The translations under genes and the position numbers were made by a program. From positions 22,468,352 through 22,532,351 of the forward strand of contig OZ038453.1 of assembly GCA_964036195.1 (NCBI GenBank): a DNA stretch of 64,000 bases, written 5' to 3'. Under the pieces are notes generated by a model that did no database searches, was not told the DNA's origin, and saw only the letters and a list, made by a program, of their open reading frames with translations. Numbering within the stretch: the first letter of the stretch is position 1; each line of letters opens with the position of its first letter. This DNA is from Sphaerolaimus hirsutus (Eukaryota; Nematoda; Chromadorea; Monhysterida; Sphaerolaimidae). Shown here one piece after another: positions 35,001 through 47,000 of the stretch.

Positions 35001-38000
35001 CCTCAGTGACCCATACTAAATGTTTGGTCCGCCATTGAACCAAAAAAATCAAAGGGCTAAAGACATTTTTCCAGAAGTGTAGGTAAGTGATGGAAATAGC
35101 GCCATGGCGCTTTTCTGAACCGCTGTGTCAAGTGCCAATGGCGCCGGAGCAAAATTGCCGCGAACATCAAACGTTACATGGCGCTTTTTCCTTTGGTGCT
35201 AGCGGGAAGCGCTAGCACCAGCCATCTTGTTTGTGGTGCTATGCAAAAATGGTGCCAAGTGCAAAACCTGCCATGGCACTTTTCATGGGTGTGGTGCCAG
35301 GCTGGTGTGGTGCCACAGGAAAGTAGCGCCAAAACCACCATGGCGCTTTTTTCTTTGGCCCTAGTGACGGGCACCACTGCCATGGCACTTTTCCACCACT
35401 ACACCGGTGCTAGCACCAAAGCAAAAAGTGCAATGCGAGTTTTGAAACTTGATGCCTGTTTTGTGTGGTTCTTTTTGCACCAATAATCACTAATCACGTA
35501 ATATCAATAATGATCAGGTATACTTTTGTGTTACAGTCTGTATTTTTCCATTTTCTTTGGCTGCACACTTCGATACTACCTAGGCATTCTTCACACATCA
35601 CACTACCTTCACACCACTTCACTTCAATTCACGTTTCAGTGTCCGAGAGAGTAACATATTCGAAATCTCCACCAACGTGGCAGCCAATGGCAAGGCCACC
35701 TTCAACATGACCTACCAGCAAGTGCTCACCAGGGTGCATGGGGTTTACAAGGTTCTGTCCATCATTGATACGCAACAGGTGAGCTGGGAGGTGACGTTTG
35801 TTTATAGTTCCATCGAAATACCCCCCCTCGAATTGACCCCTTCTCGAAACCCCCCCCCATCTTGAATGATGTAAACACACCATCAGAGTTGTACAAATAC
35901 TGGTATTTTCGGAAAACGTAAACATAAACGTAAACGTAAATACCTTTTCTAAATTGTGAGTATTAATACTGAAAACGTAAAATACTTTTAAAATACATGG
36001 GTAAATGTAAAAAAAACGTAAACATAAAAATTTCTTTGAAGTGCACAACCCGTGATCAGATGCATTGAAAAACACCTTTGTTTTTCCTATTTCAAGCATT
36101 TCTCTGCTAATATGATCACATTTTTGCTTACCTATGTTATTTATCAAACAATTAAGCAGCTAATTGGCCAAAAATATAAATTGTACTTATTGTATCAGAA
36201 AAAAGTTCAAAAATGCACCGTTTTTGTGCATTTTCCATACGATTTTTACGTTTTCTCTGGTACCCGGGTAATTGTGCCAGGAAAACGCAACAAAACGTAA
36301 TGGTATTTTTGGAAAACGTAAACGTAAACGTAAATATAAATACCCAAATAACCGGGTATTTCGGGTAAACGTAAATACGTTTTTCCAACTCTGCACACCA
36401 TTGAATGATGTATGCTATGTACAGACCGAATTGCTTCCAATTTACATCGCAGCTACAGATATAAATACTTTTTTGTGTAGATGAATACCTATAACCGTAT
36501 TTACTTGAACAGTTCCCCCTCGAATAGTTCCCCCTCAAAAAAGTGAACAGTGAAAAAGTGGACATAACTCTGATGAAAGCGTGATTCCACAGTGGGATTA
36601 TCCCACATTATCTAAAAAACCCACATTTTCCCCACACAGACAGAGCCAGTAGCTGAAATGCTAGTAGAAATTGAAATTTTCGAAAGGGCAAACATCACAA
36701 ATCTGCATGTGCCCGAAGTTGGGCATGGTTTGGCTGACATGGAAAATAAGGAGTTACTCGCGTCCAAACTGGAGGCTGGGGTGAATGTTTTTGAACAAAC
36801 ACTCGGTTTGTTGATTTCTCGATATTTGATGCATTCTATCAATGCAAAAAATAGCTTTGGAAGCCATGCGGAATTAAATGAGCTGCGTGCATCTGGGGCC
36901 AGTCCCGCAAGTTGTCAAGTATATACTTTACGCTTGACTTGTTATTTGACTCTTGACTTATTCACTTGCAGAACCGGCACCAGGGGGCAGTCCCAAAGTT
37001 TCAATTGTGTATCCAAATGTTATAGTTGGTGGAGCTGGTTGGTGGTTGCTGGTTCATTGGCTGGAGTGCTGTCTGCTGGCCTGGTGGGGCTCAGCTATCA
37101 CATATTTAAACAATGAAATGGGAAGAGGGATCAAACATATATCACCAGATGTATTTCTTGTTAATTCAATGCTGTATGCCTAGGATCACTTTTATCACTG
37201 GAAGTCACTGCTAACTCCCTGGGGGGTGCAGGAAGTATTTGGCCTCAAATACCTATACTTTATTAAATCACTTTATAACCTGTTTTGATCCTAAAATTCC
37301 TGGACTGGTCTCCTGTTGATCATCTCCTTAGTACCTGTACCTAAATTTCCATGGTGGTTTGGGCTTTGGTGGAATTTTGCAAGGCAGTGTATTACCTGTG
37401 TCACTGTCATGCTCCACACTTTTGCACCCAATCTCATCAACATTTTGGCATGCATCTATTTTGTGCATTGGCCTGAATGCATCACACAGCTTATGCAGTG
37501 CATCAAATAGGCTGACATTTTCTGCATTTGTGCAGTTGCCACTATTGGACATTTTGGTCCATTCCAATTTTTGCACTTGACCTTTGAGCACTTTAGTTGG
37601 TTGCTCATTTTTGTGCATTGGCATTAGCTGGCCCTGTTTGTCAGGAATTACAGCCAGTGCTGACTGGTCATACCTCTTTGATCAGCAGTGCTTGCTCAAC
37701 TGCCTCTGAATGTCATTAGTGACAGGCACATTTCTGAACTCTGGCAACAAGTTACTGCCATCAGCGCCTCTCATGTGAATGCCCAATTTTGGCATCACAT
37801 CTTGACCCAACAGGACGTCACAGTCAATTTCATTTGAAATCTGATGTGTGTGCATGGCTGTGCCACCTGCATTTCCAATCTGGATGTCTACGCATCCCTT
37901 TGTGTCAATTGGCATTTGGTTCACAGCAAGCAGTTTGTGCTTGGTGGGCCTTGCCATCAAGCTCAACTTGTTGATCACATTTCCAGTCACAATGGTCACA

Positions 38001-41000
38001 TCAGCTCCACTGTCAGGGCGACAAGTTTCAAATTGTGTGCCATTCAAATATGCACTTGGCTGATTGACCTTTGAGCCAGTTTTTGGCTTCAATTGCACTT
38101 TTTGTGGCCATGCCACATGCTGTACTCTATTCACAGCACTTGGAGGTCCACCCTCCTGGTTGCAATCAATTTTGTGCACTTTGGAGTCCTGTGTCATGAG
38201 TGACAGATTTGTGCAAATTGCACCACTTTTTCCGGTGCATTTGGCTGTTTTCAGCACTTGCAGCCGTTTGCTGCATTTTAGGTGGGAAGCGGTTTGCATT
38301 CCACCACCTGGGCCTGTTGAAGCCATTTGCTCCAGGCTTGCCACTGTGCCTTGCCAGCTTTTCATTTGCAATTCGCTTGGCCTGGCTGGCAGCAATGTCA
38401 CATTCCTCAGTTGAATGTGTGTGTGTGCCATGCATGACACAAAATTTCTGTGCATTTGGTGCATGCACTTTCACTTGCTTCTCAGCGAATTCCAGCCTTT
38501 CAGCATTTTCAACCAACTCCTTGAATGTCATGAGCTCATAAGTCAGCAATGCATACAGTGCATTTTGCAGTGTCTGATTCTGCAAGCCAGACATAAAATA
38601 GGGCTTCAATTGCACTTTAAGAGCTGCTGGAACAATGTTTGGCATCGCTTTTCGCACCAAGCTCTCAATCAACAAGCCAAAATCCTTGACTTGTTCCTTA
38701 GCTGATTGTTTTGTGGTGATCAGCTTGTTCATTGCATTTTGAGCAGAAAAATGGTCACCATATTGTGACTCCAAAAATGCACAGACCTGTTCAAAGGTCA
38801 TTCTGTCCTCATGTGACAGGTGCTCAAATTGGCGCAGTGCTCTGCCACTCAGGCATTTGCACACATGAATCACTGCAAACTCATCTGGCACTTCAGTGAG
38901 CTTGATCCAGGCTTTCAAATCGCCCATCCACAATTCAAATTTCAGTGGATCTTCACCATCAAAGGTGGAAAATTTGTCATTTAACAGTGGCGTCCACAGT
39001 CGCCGCTGTTCTGATGTGTACCTTGCATCACTGGTCAAATCATGCACAGCATTTGGTGCAGTTTCAGTGTGCTTGATGGACAACTTTTCTGAAAACATTT
39101 CCATCATTTTGTTCTGCTGTTTCAGCATTTTATCCATGGCAGTTGTTTGTTTATCTGCCATGCGCTCTTGCTGTTTCATCATGCTTTGCATGAATGTGCA
39201 CAGGTGCTTCACCATATCACCTTGGTCATTTTTGCTCTCAGCAGCACTTGCTGCTGGTGCCTCAGCACTTTGCCTTGTGGCACTGCTTTCTGTGGCACTA
39301 TCACTCATTTGTGAGCAAGTGTGATATGCAGGGCCTTCATTGGCTCCCTTTCATTGGCCATTTTTTAGATGCCACTTCTGGAATATAATACGTGTGTACT
39401 GTCATCTTTCCAGTGCCTGTGTGGCAGTGTTTGCAGTGACAGCAGACCGTATATGTAGGCAAGCACCACTCCAGGGTGGGCAATCACTCAAAAGTGATAA
39501 ATAGGTCCTTTTTTGCAATTCACTGCCTTGTGGCAGGTTTGAGCGTGTGCCTTTTTAGCTTTGTGCACTCTTGTTCATGCTAGGGCAGACCTCAAAATAA
39601 AGCTTTGGTGTGAGTCCGGACCTTGGAGTCCACCTTGCTATATATGCAGGCCCAGTGGGCTTTGACTTTGTCACTTTGTGACTTTGGCATGTATATTAGG
39701 TGTACAACTAACTAGTACATACTAATAATAACAGTCTAACAGGCTCTCAATGCCTGCTGCATACTGGTCCAGTTGTTGATGCCAACAGGTTTCAAAGCCT
39801 GCTGCTCACTGGCCAGGAGGGTCCACTGCTCGGCGTGGTCGTGGCACCAGTTGGTGGAGCTGGTTGGTGGTTGCTGGTTCATTGGCTGGAGTGCTGTCTG
39901 CTGGCCTGGTGGGGCTCAGCTATCACATATTTAAACAATGAAATGGGAAGAGGGATCAGACATGTATCACCAGATGTACTTCTTGTTAATTCAATGCTGT
40001 ATGCCTAGGATCACTTTTATCACTGGAAGTCACTGCTAACTTTATGCTCAAAATTAGATTTGAAAATATGAGAATATAACGTTTGGGTATGAAAAACATA
40101 ATATTTGGACAACATAGACACCAAAAACAAGAATTGGATACACAATTGACAGTTTGGGACTGCCCCCTGGTGCCGGTTCCGCAAGTGACAAAGTGAAGAG
40201 TAAAGTTTAAAGACAAGAGCACTTGTCAGTTTGCGGGACCTTGCCCTGAAATGAATGAGTAACCCCTCCATCAAAATCCCTCACACAAAACACAGACAAT
40301 GGTGCAGTGAACTACAGACATATAGAGTTCAAGCCAGATGCGGACACCCAGCGCAGATTGGCACTCGATGCAAAAAGTGGTCAAATTTCAATGCAACTGG
40401 CTGCACTTTATGATGTCCAGAGGGGGGATAATGGGGGGACTATTGAGGTGCGTTTTTGAAAGAATTTTGGAGTAATGGAAATTTACCTTTTTGAGTTTAA
40501 TTCATTCTTGGAACTTTTCTTGAAAATTCTTGAAAAAAAGTTACTTACTCTGACCACTCCACACACTTATTTATGTAGTTGACATTCTCCACAACTCAGT
40601 GAACTCAAATAGATTTAATGTTGTAATTCCACACAAACCCAGGTCGTAGATGGCTACTTTGTGCATTTCTTTGCACCCAACACTGGCGAACCCGTGCCAA
40701 AACGAATTCTCTTCGTGTTGGACTATTCCGGCTCTATGAGTCTTGGCAACAAAATGGCACAGACAAGGGTTGGTGCAATTGATTTTTTTACATTTTTTGT
40801 AAAACTTTTATTTACATTTGTTGTAAAAGTTGTAGTGTAGTTAAAAAATAATAAAATGCCACTTTACAGGAGGCAGTGAAAGTGATGCTTGATGACTTAA
40901 ATGAAAATGATGAATTTTCAATAATTGCATTTGATGATTCTCCAGTCTCAATGGTTGATGGATTCTTCCTTGTGAATGAACAGGTAATAACAGTTTTTGT

Positions 41001-44000
41001 CACATAAAGGTGGCCCAAAAACTAGTTGACACGCGTGTGTCTACTACTGTGTCAACTCAGACTGTGTCAAACATGTCCATGTGCCAAATGCACATTCAGC
41101 AATGTTTAAAAATGTATATTAGCATTGGAAGATGACTCTGTGAGACGTGAAGTCGAAATCTGAGTTGACTCAGACCAGTTGACACATGTGTCATCTAGTG
41201 GGTGGGATGGGATGTCAACCAGATGCAAGTCCCAGGCCGTGTAAAATGTCACCTGTTACGTAAAAGACAGTGTACAGTGTCTTGTGTATCCAGATCTCAG
41301 ACTATTGTATCCAAATTTTTATGTTTTTGTGTCCAAATCTTAAGATTTGGATACAAAGACAAGATTTTGGTACTATGGATATGATTTGGATACACATGAT
41401 CCTTAACAGGGTATTTTACATGACACATGACATTTTACAGGGTATTTTATAGGGTCTGGGACGGCCCCCAGCTCACTCACTGAGAATCACCAATGAAATT
41501 ACTGTAAAACCTTCAGACACTATCCATAGCAAAATCCTGGGTGTCCACACTCGTACCATCAGGTGGAACAAACATCAATTCAGCGATGAAACGGGCACTG
41601 GAAATGGTTTATGGCAGGATCGATGAATTGAAAGAGGCGTCAGCCAAAGATAATATGCAGCCAATGATTGTGTTTATGACTGATGGAAGGGGCGGCTTGC
41701 AACCTGACGATTTGGTGGCTAATGTGAAGGTTTGTGGAGACATATTTTGAAGGTTTTTTATATATGTGAAAGAAACATGCAAAAATGTTCTCGCCCTGGC
41801 CCGGACTTGAACCCGGGACCTTTCACTGTGCGTGTGAATGTTCTAACTGACTGCGCTACCAGGAGGCCACATTTTGCACCGCTCGAACAGTATAAATACA
41901 AATCAAAAAGTGTGTGACCTTTTTTGTCAGAGTGAAACAAGGGACAATCCAATTCCACTGCACACTGTCGCCTTCGGTTCCGGTGCAGATTTTGACACAC
42001 TGAGAAGAATTGCTGTTGTGACTGGGGGCCTTGCTCGGAAGGTTTGTACAAATTTTATAATTGAACTTTAAAAAATGTGCCAGGTGTGTATACTCTTGTG
42101 GCTCGGTAATTGATTATGTGCACATGCCGCTATGTATGTCTTGGTGTTAATTGCTGTAAAAAATACCTCACTTAACTGAAATCAATGAGTGTATTTTATG
42201 TGATTGACCAGAAAAGGGGCAAAATGTTTTCGCCCTAGTCGGGACTCGAACCTGGGACCTTTTAATATGTGTGTGAATTCTCTAACCAACTGAGCTACCA
42301 GGACGCTATATTTTGCACTGCTCTCACTACATTCATCCATCTATGTACAGGTATTTGAAGACTCTGATGCTCCATTGCAAATGCGGGGATTCTATGCACA
42401 AATTTCAAACCCACTATTAACAAATGTTGAAATTAAGTATGTTAATGACACTGCAGATCCAGGTAAATTTATTAACGACCTGTAAAAACTCTGGTTTCTG
42501 ACTCGCCATAACAAAATTCAAATTTCAAATCCTTAATTTTAGAGAGCCTGATAATCCCTGACACAAGCACATATTATGATGGCAGTGAAATTGTTGTTGT
42601 GGGTAAAATTAATGAGAAAAGAGATGTGAATGATGGGAATCTTGTGGAAACTGAGATTGTAGGTATTGATGCCCATGGTGATGAAAGAGAGTACTTTGTG
42701 AGTTTATTGCAATTCGGGAATTTTTTTTCACCTGTAACATGTTATTCCTGCATAATTTGAATCAGCCACACAGAGGGCAGTCCCAGACCCTGTAAAGTAT
42801 AAAGTAAAGTGTCAAATATATCATGTAAAATGTCAATCAAAACAAAAACAGAAAAGATTGTAGCACTGAAGTTTGCATGGTAATTGAGACACTTTACTTT
42901 ACATTTGTAATGGTAATTGACACTTTACAAGAAATTTGACACTTTACTTTACGCTTTACAGGGTACATGTACAGTCACATGGGCCATTTTGGTCATACAA
43001 CCATTTTGACATAAGATCGTTTATTGATTCCCAATCCAATGTGGGTTTAGTGCAAACTTTAGCCAATAGGCATAGATAGCTGGGCAATTTGGGTGGGGGG
43101 GGGGGGTTCAGCCACCATGGGCCAGGGGGGTAGTGATAAAAATCTTCCCTTATGGACAGGTAAATAGGTAGTTTAGCACCAAACTCAATCAGATGTACTC
43201 CAATTTAGACCTCCACCCCCTATTAAACCCCTTCCTTCAAACTATTTATTTTCACAGGCGTGGTGTGGCACCCCTACCCCGCCATTCCCCAGGGACATTC
43301 CCACCAGGCCAGGATATGAGTACAGGGACACCTGGCCAGAGAGATTCCGCACCGACTTCTATCATGCGCCAGGTGAGTATTTTGAGTGGATGAAAAAGAA
43401 CATTTTTTCTATCAAGTCATTGCTTCAGTCAGACTTCATCTTAAATTTGCGCTGAATACTTTTCACATCATTTTTATATTAATTACCCACCGCCAATGCT
43501 TGAAAAATATGTGAGAGATTGTGTGGCAGTTCTGGTGTAGAAAAATATTTTACAGAAAAAGTAAAACGGAAAGGGTAAAAATTGCTGCCGGAAACCGTAA
43601 AGGGTAAACATTTTCCTCCGGAAAGCGGAAACAGAAAACGGAAAATTGACACCCTAGTGGCATCAGCAGCATTGTGAAGTCTGATAGGAATAAAAAACTT
43701 TGATCATAATGCGTATTTATGACAATACGAAAAATTTCACAAAACACTATTCTAAACTGAACAGGTACGGCTGGGCAATACATCGAAAGAATGTGGGCGT
43801 ACAGGACCATCAGACATTTGCTGGACCAGAGTGAGCTGAGCAAGGACAACGGCTTGGACAGCACCGAGTTGAGGGCAAAGGCGCTCAAGTTGAGCTTGAA
43901 GGTCAGATATGGACATTTTAGACATTTTGGAGCCAAAGAACGAAACTGAAGTTGAACTTGAAGTTTTATCCGGGCTGATACCCAAGCCAAAAATTTTGAA

Positions 44001-47000
44001 GAACTACTACCTGATCTGATACTGAAACCAAAAAATTTTTAAGAACCAAAATTTGATATACCGTATTTCCTCGAAATACCCCCCGGGGGGTGATTGTTTC
44101 ATAGTGGTCCCGAGAGGGGGGGGGGTTAAACGAGGGGGGGGGGGTATTTCGAGGGGGGGGGGGTTATTATTTCACAAGAAAATTTTTGAAAACCAAGTAC
44201 GAAATTGTCGTCTGAAACGTACGCAGACGTCGAAAAATGCAACAAAAACTGCCATTTATAAGGTTCTGTTGACTAATATTAGTACGTATACTCGGCAGAC
44301 ACGATACTCTACCAATTGCTAATATTTATGTAGCATTTTTATAAAAAATCAAATATCTACGTCAAACTGAAAACTTTTAGGACCGACCTTTTACAAAAAG
44401 AAAAGATTTGTCTGTATGCCGGCCGACCCTAGTATTTTCAAATAAGTATTTCGCGTTTCCGGGTGCCAGAAATCTTCAAATATCCTCGGCAGAACTTATA
44501 ACAGGCTATCACGCCGTTCTGCAAAACATTTAGAAAGTGGCCTTTAGAATCAGGAAATATTTCGTTCCGAATCTCCGCATTCACCAGAACGTATCTCTGT
44601 ATTTCACACTGGAACGAGTTGGAGAGCGGTTAAAATTCATGACGTTTCGCACCGATGGAGTGTTTCCTCGGGAAAAATGTACGGCATTAAGTCCTCCGAG
44701 TATAGATGGTATAAACACTGTTCTAACGTGATTCCGACATTGTTTTAACGTGTGTTCTGCACTACGCAGAACATAAACTGCCGTATTTGTCATGTACGTT
44801 CTCTTTACACTCAATTTGGGGGGGGGGTATTTCGAGGGGGGGGGGTGATTGTTTCATAGTGGTCTCGAGAGGGGGGGGTCAAACGAGGGGCGGGGGGTAT
44901 TTCAAGGGGGGGGGGGGGTATTTCGAGGAAATACGGTACTCGGCGGTCCGCAAATTATGTGCAGAATCCTAACATAAAAAATGAATAAAATCTTCTGATA
45001 AATTTCGTAATTAATTATTCCATGGCAAAAAGGAAATGTTATGATGAAAAAAGCTGGAAATTTTTTGGTTCATTATTCAGATGGTATGTTATGGTAGGTT
45101 TCCATACTAAGTGTGATGTCCGCCGAGTATTCACAAACAATATTTTTTGAATGAAACTTATCAAAGAACCAAAACAAATTTTTTTTAAATTCACAACTAG
45201 AAAAAAATGTACCTTGTGAGCCTGGTATTTATTTGACCATTTATTTGACAAAATAAGCGTTCAATTGATCTTAAAAATTCCAGTACAACTTTGTGACTGA
45301 ACTGACTTCCCTGGTGGTTGCCCGAGATTTGGCAGAGCAAACACAAACAGAGGAAGCAGAAGCTGAGGAATCATCAATAGCATCATCAGGTAAATTTTTT
45401 TTGTGTTTTGACACTGGTACATGTGCATCTGGGGTAGTGATGTCAGAAGCGCCAAGATTTTGACCCCAGCGCCAAGCGCCAATGGCGCCAAACCAGTGCA
45501 AAACGGGCCAACCGCCAGAAGCGCAATGGCGCTTTTTGCTTTGGCGCTAGCGCCAAACATTTTGTTCCTGGCACTATAAAAATCGCGCCAAGCGCCATCA
45601 TGGCCTTTTTTGCTTGGCGCTAGCGCCCCCTTGAAATACCTCTCCCCCTCAAAATTTTTCACACTGAAAAATAACCCCCTGGGGTCTTATTCGAGGATAC
45701 ACGATAGTTTCACACATGCATCAACATAGCCAACTACCATACACATGCACACTCACCACAGGGGGCTCATCACTTCAACTGCAAACATCCTCGCGGACAT
45801 CATCCAATGCAGGGGGGTTCCAAGGGGCCGCAGGTGCATCAGCTGCACAAAGTGGGGCCCCTATGGGGCCACCCCCGCCACCCCCTCCACAAAGAGGTCA
45901 GGCGATGGCCATGGTGCCACCCCCGCGACCCTCTCCACAAAGAGGTCAGTCGATGGGCAGGAGAACAAATTTGCAAAAGACTATGCCTTTGCCGAGGGCA
46001 ACTCAGTTGCCTCAAGCTACTGTGACACACACTTGGGGGACTAATACTACTAGTGATGGAAAAGCGCCAGCAAAAAGGGCGCCAAGCGCCAATCGCGCAA
46101 TGGCGCGGCGCCCTTTGGCGCCCTCAAATGGCGCCAGCGCCATGGCGCCATTCCATCACTAACTACTACTACTTTTCCAGGTGCATAAGTTTAGACAGCG
46201 TTTACACTGTGATGACTGTGACGAAAAAAATGCGATTTTTTAGCCATTTTTGTGCGATACATATGAAATATCATTGATTTATCATATGATCAATTGATCA
46301 TGACTTGATCAGCCCCACTGCCTAAAACAAACATAAAATTATATACATTGCGTGTTCATGCACACTAGATTACACTTTTTTCTTGTTGTCGGAGGTTGTC
46401 ACTGATTTGTTGTTGCCAGCCCCTTTAACAGGGCCGCCGACAATTAGGGTGTCAAATTTCCGTTTTCCATTTCCATTTTCCGCGGGCAAATTTTTTTCCG
46501 TTTTCCATTCCGTTTTCCGGCTGCTGAAATTTTTTTTCCGTTTTCTGTTCCGTTTTCCGGCAACTTTTTTTTCCGTTTCCGTTTTTCCGGCTCATTTTCC
46601 GTTTTCCGGCTAAATTTTCAGTTTTTCCGCCTTTTTTCCGTTTTCCGCCTCAATTTCCAGTTTTTCCACCTTTTTTCATTTTCCGCCTCAATTTTCCATT
46701 TTTCCGCCTCATTTTACCTTTTTCTGGCTCAACTTTCTGTTTTCTGATCAGCCAAACTGGTAAAAATTCATGCAGATTGTCAATGATGTAAAAAAATTTA
46801 TGTTTCCAGCAAAATTACTGCACTTTTTTTTCCACTTCCAGCAAAATTTCAGCAAATTTTATCCATTTCCATGCAAATTTGATTTTTCCGTTTCCGTTTT
46901 TCCGGCCTCTTTTTTTGTTTTCCGGCTGCTGAAATTTCTTTTCCGTTTCCATTTCCGTTTTCTGCCAAGTGCAAATATTTTTCCGTTTTCCGTTCCGTTT

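Larger units (their letters stand above)
37024..40041 (-). mobile_element. Short LTR retrotransposon, gag-protease only, antisense in intron 5 of gene 3
   Basis: The direct repeats 37024-37216 and 39849-40041 (193 bp, AGTT...AACT) are nearly identical and flanked by TTAT on both sides (37020-37023 and 40042-40045). Next to the 5' LTR, read on the minus strand, TGGTGCCACGACC is a plausible primer-binding site. Gag and a retropepsin are recognisable, but the frame breaks off before reverse transcriptase and runs into the 3' LTR. It is therefore an internally deleted, non-autonomous element. It sits inside a GTGTCAAATG-family fold-back, whose halves remain at 36890-37010 and 40045-40240. Confidence 0.9.

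Noticed and set aside
38415..39324. Plus-strand frames opposite the antisense gag
   Set aside because: They are shadows of the minus-strand Gag, which has recognisable motifs and a relative at 61515.
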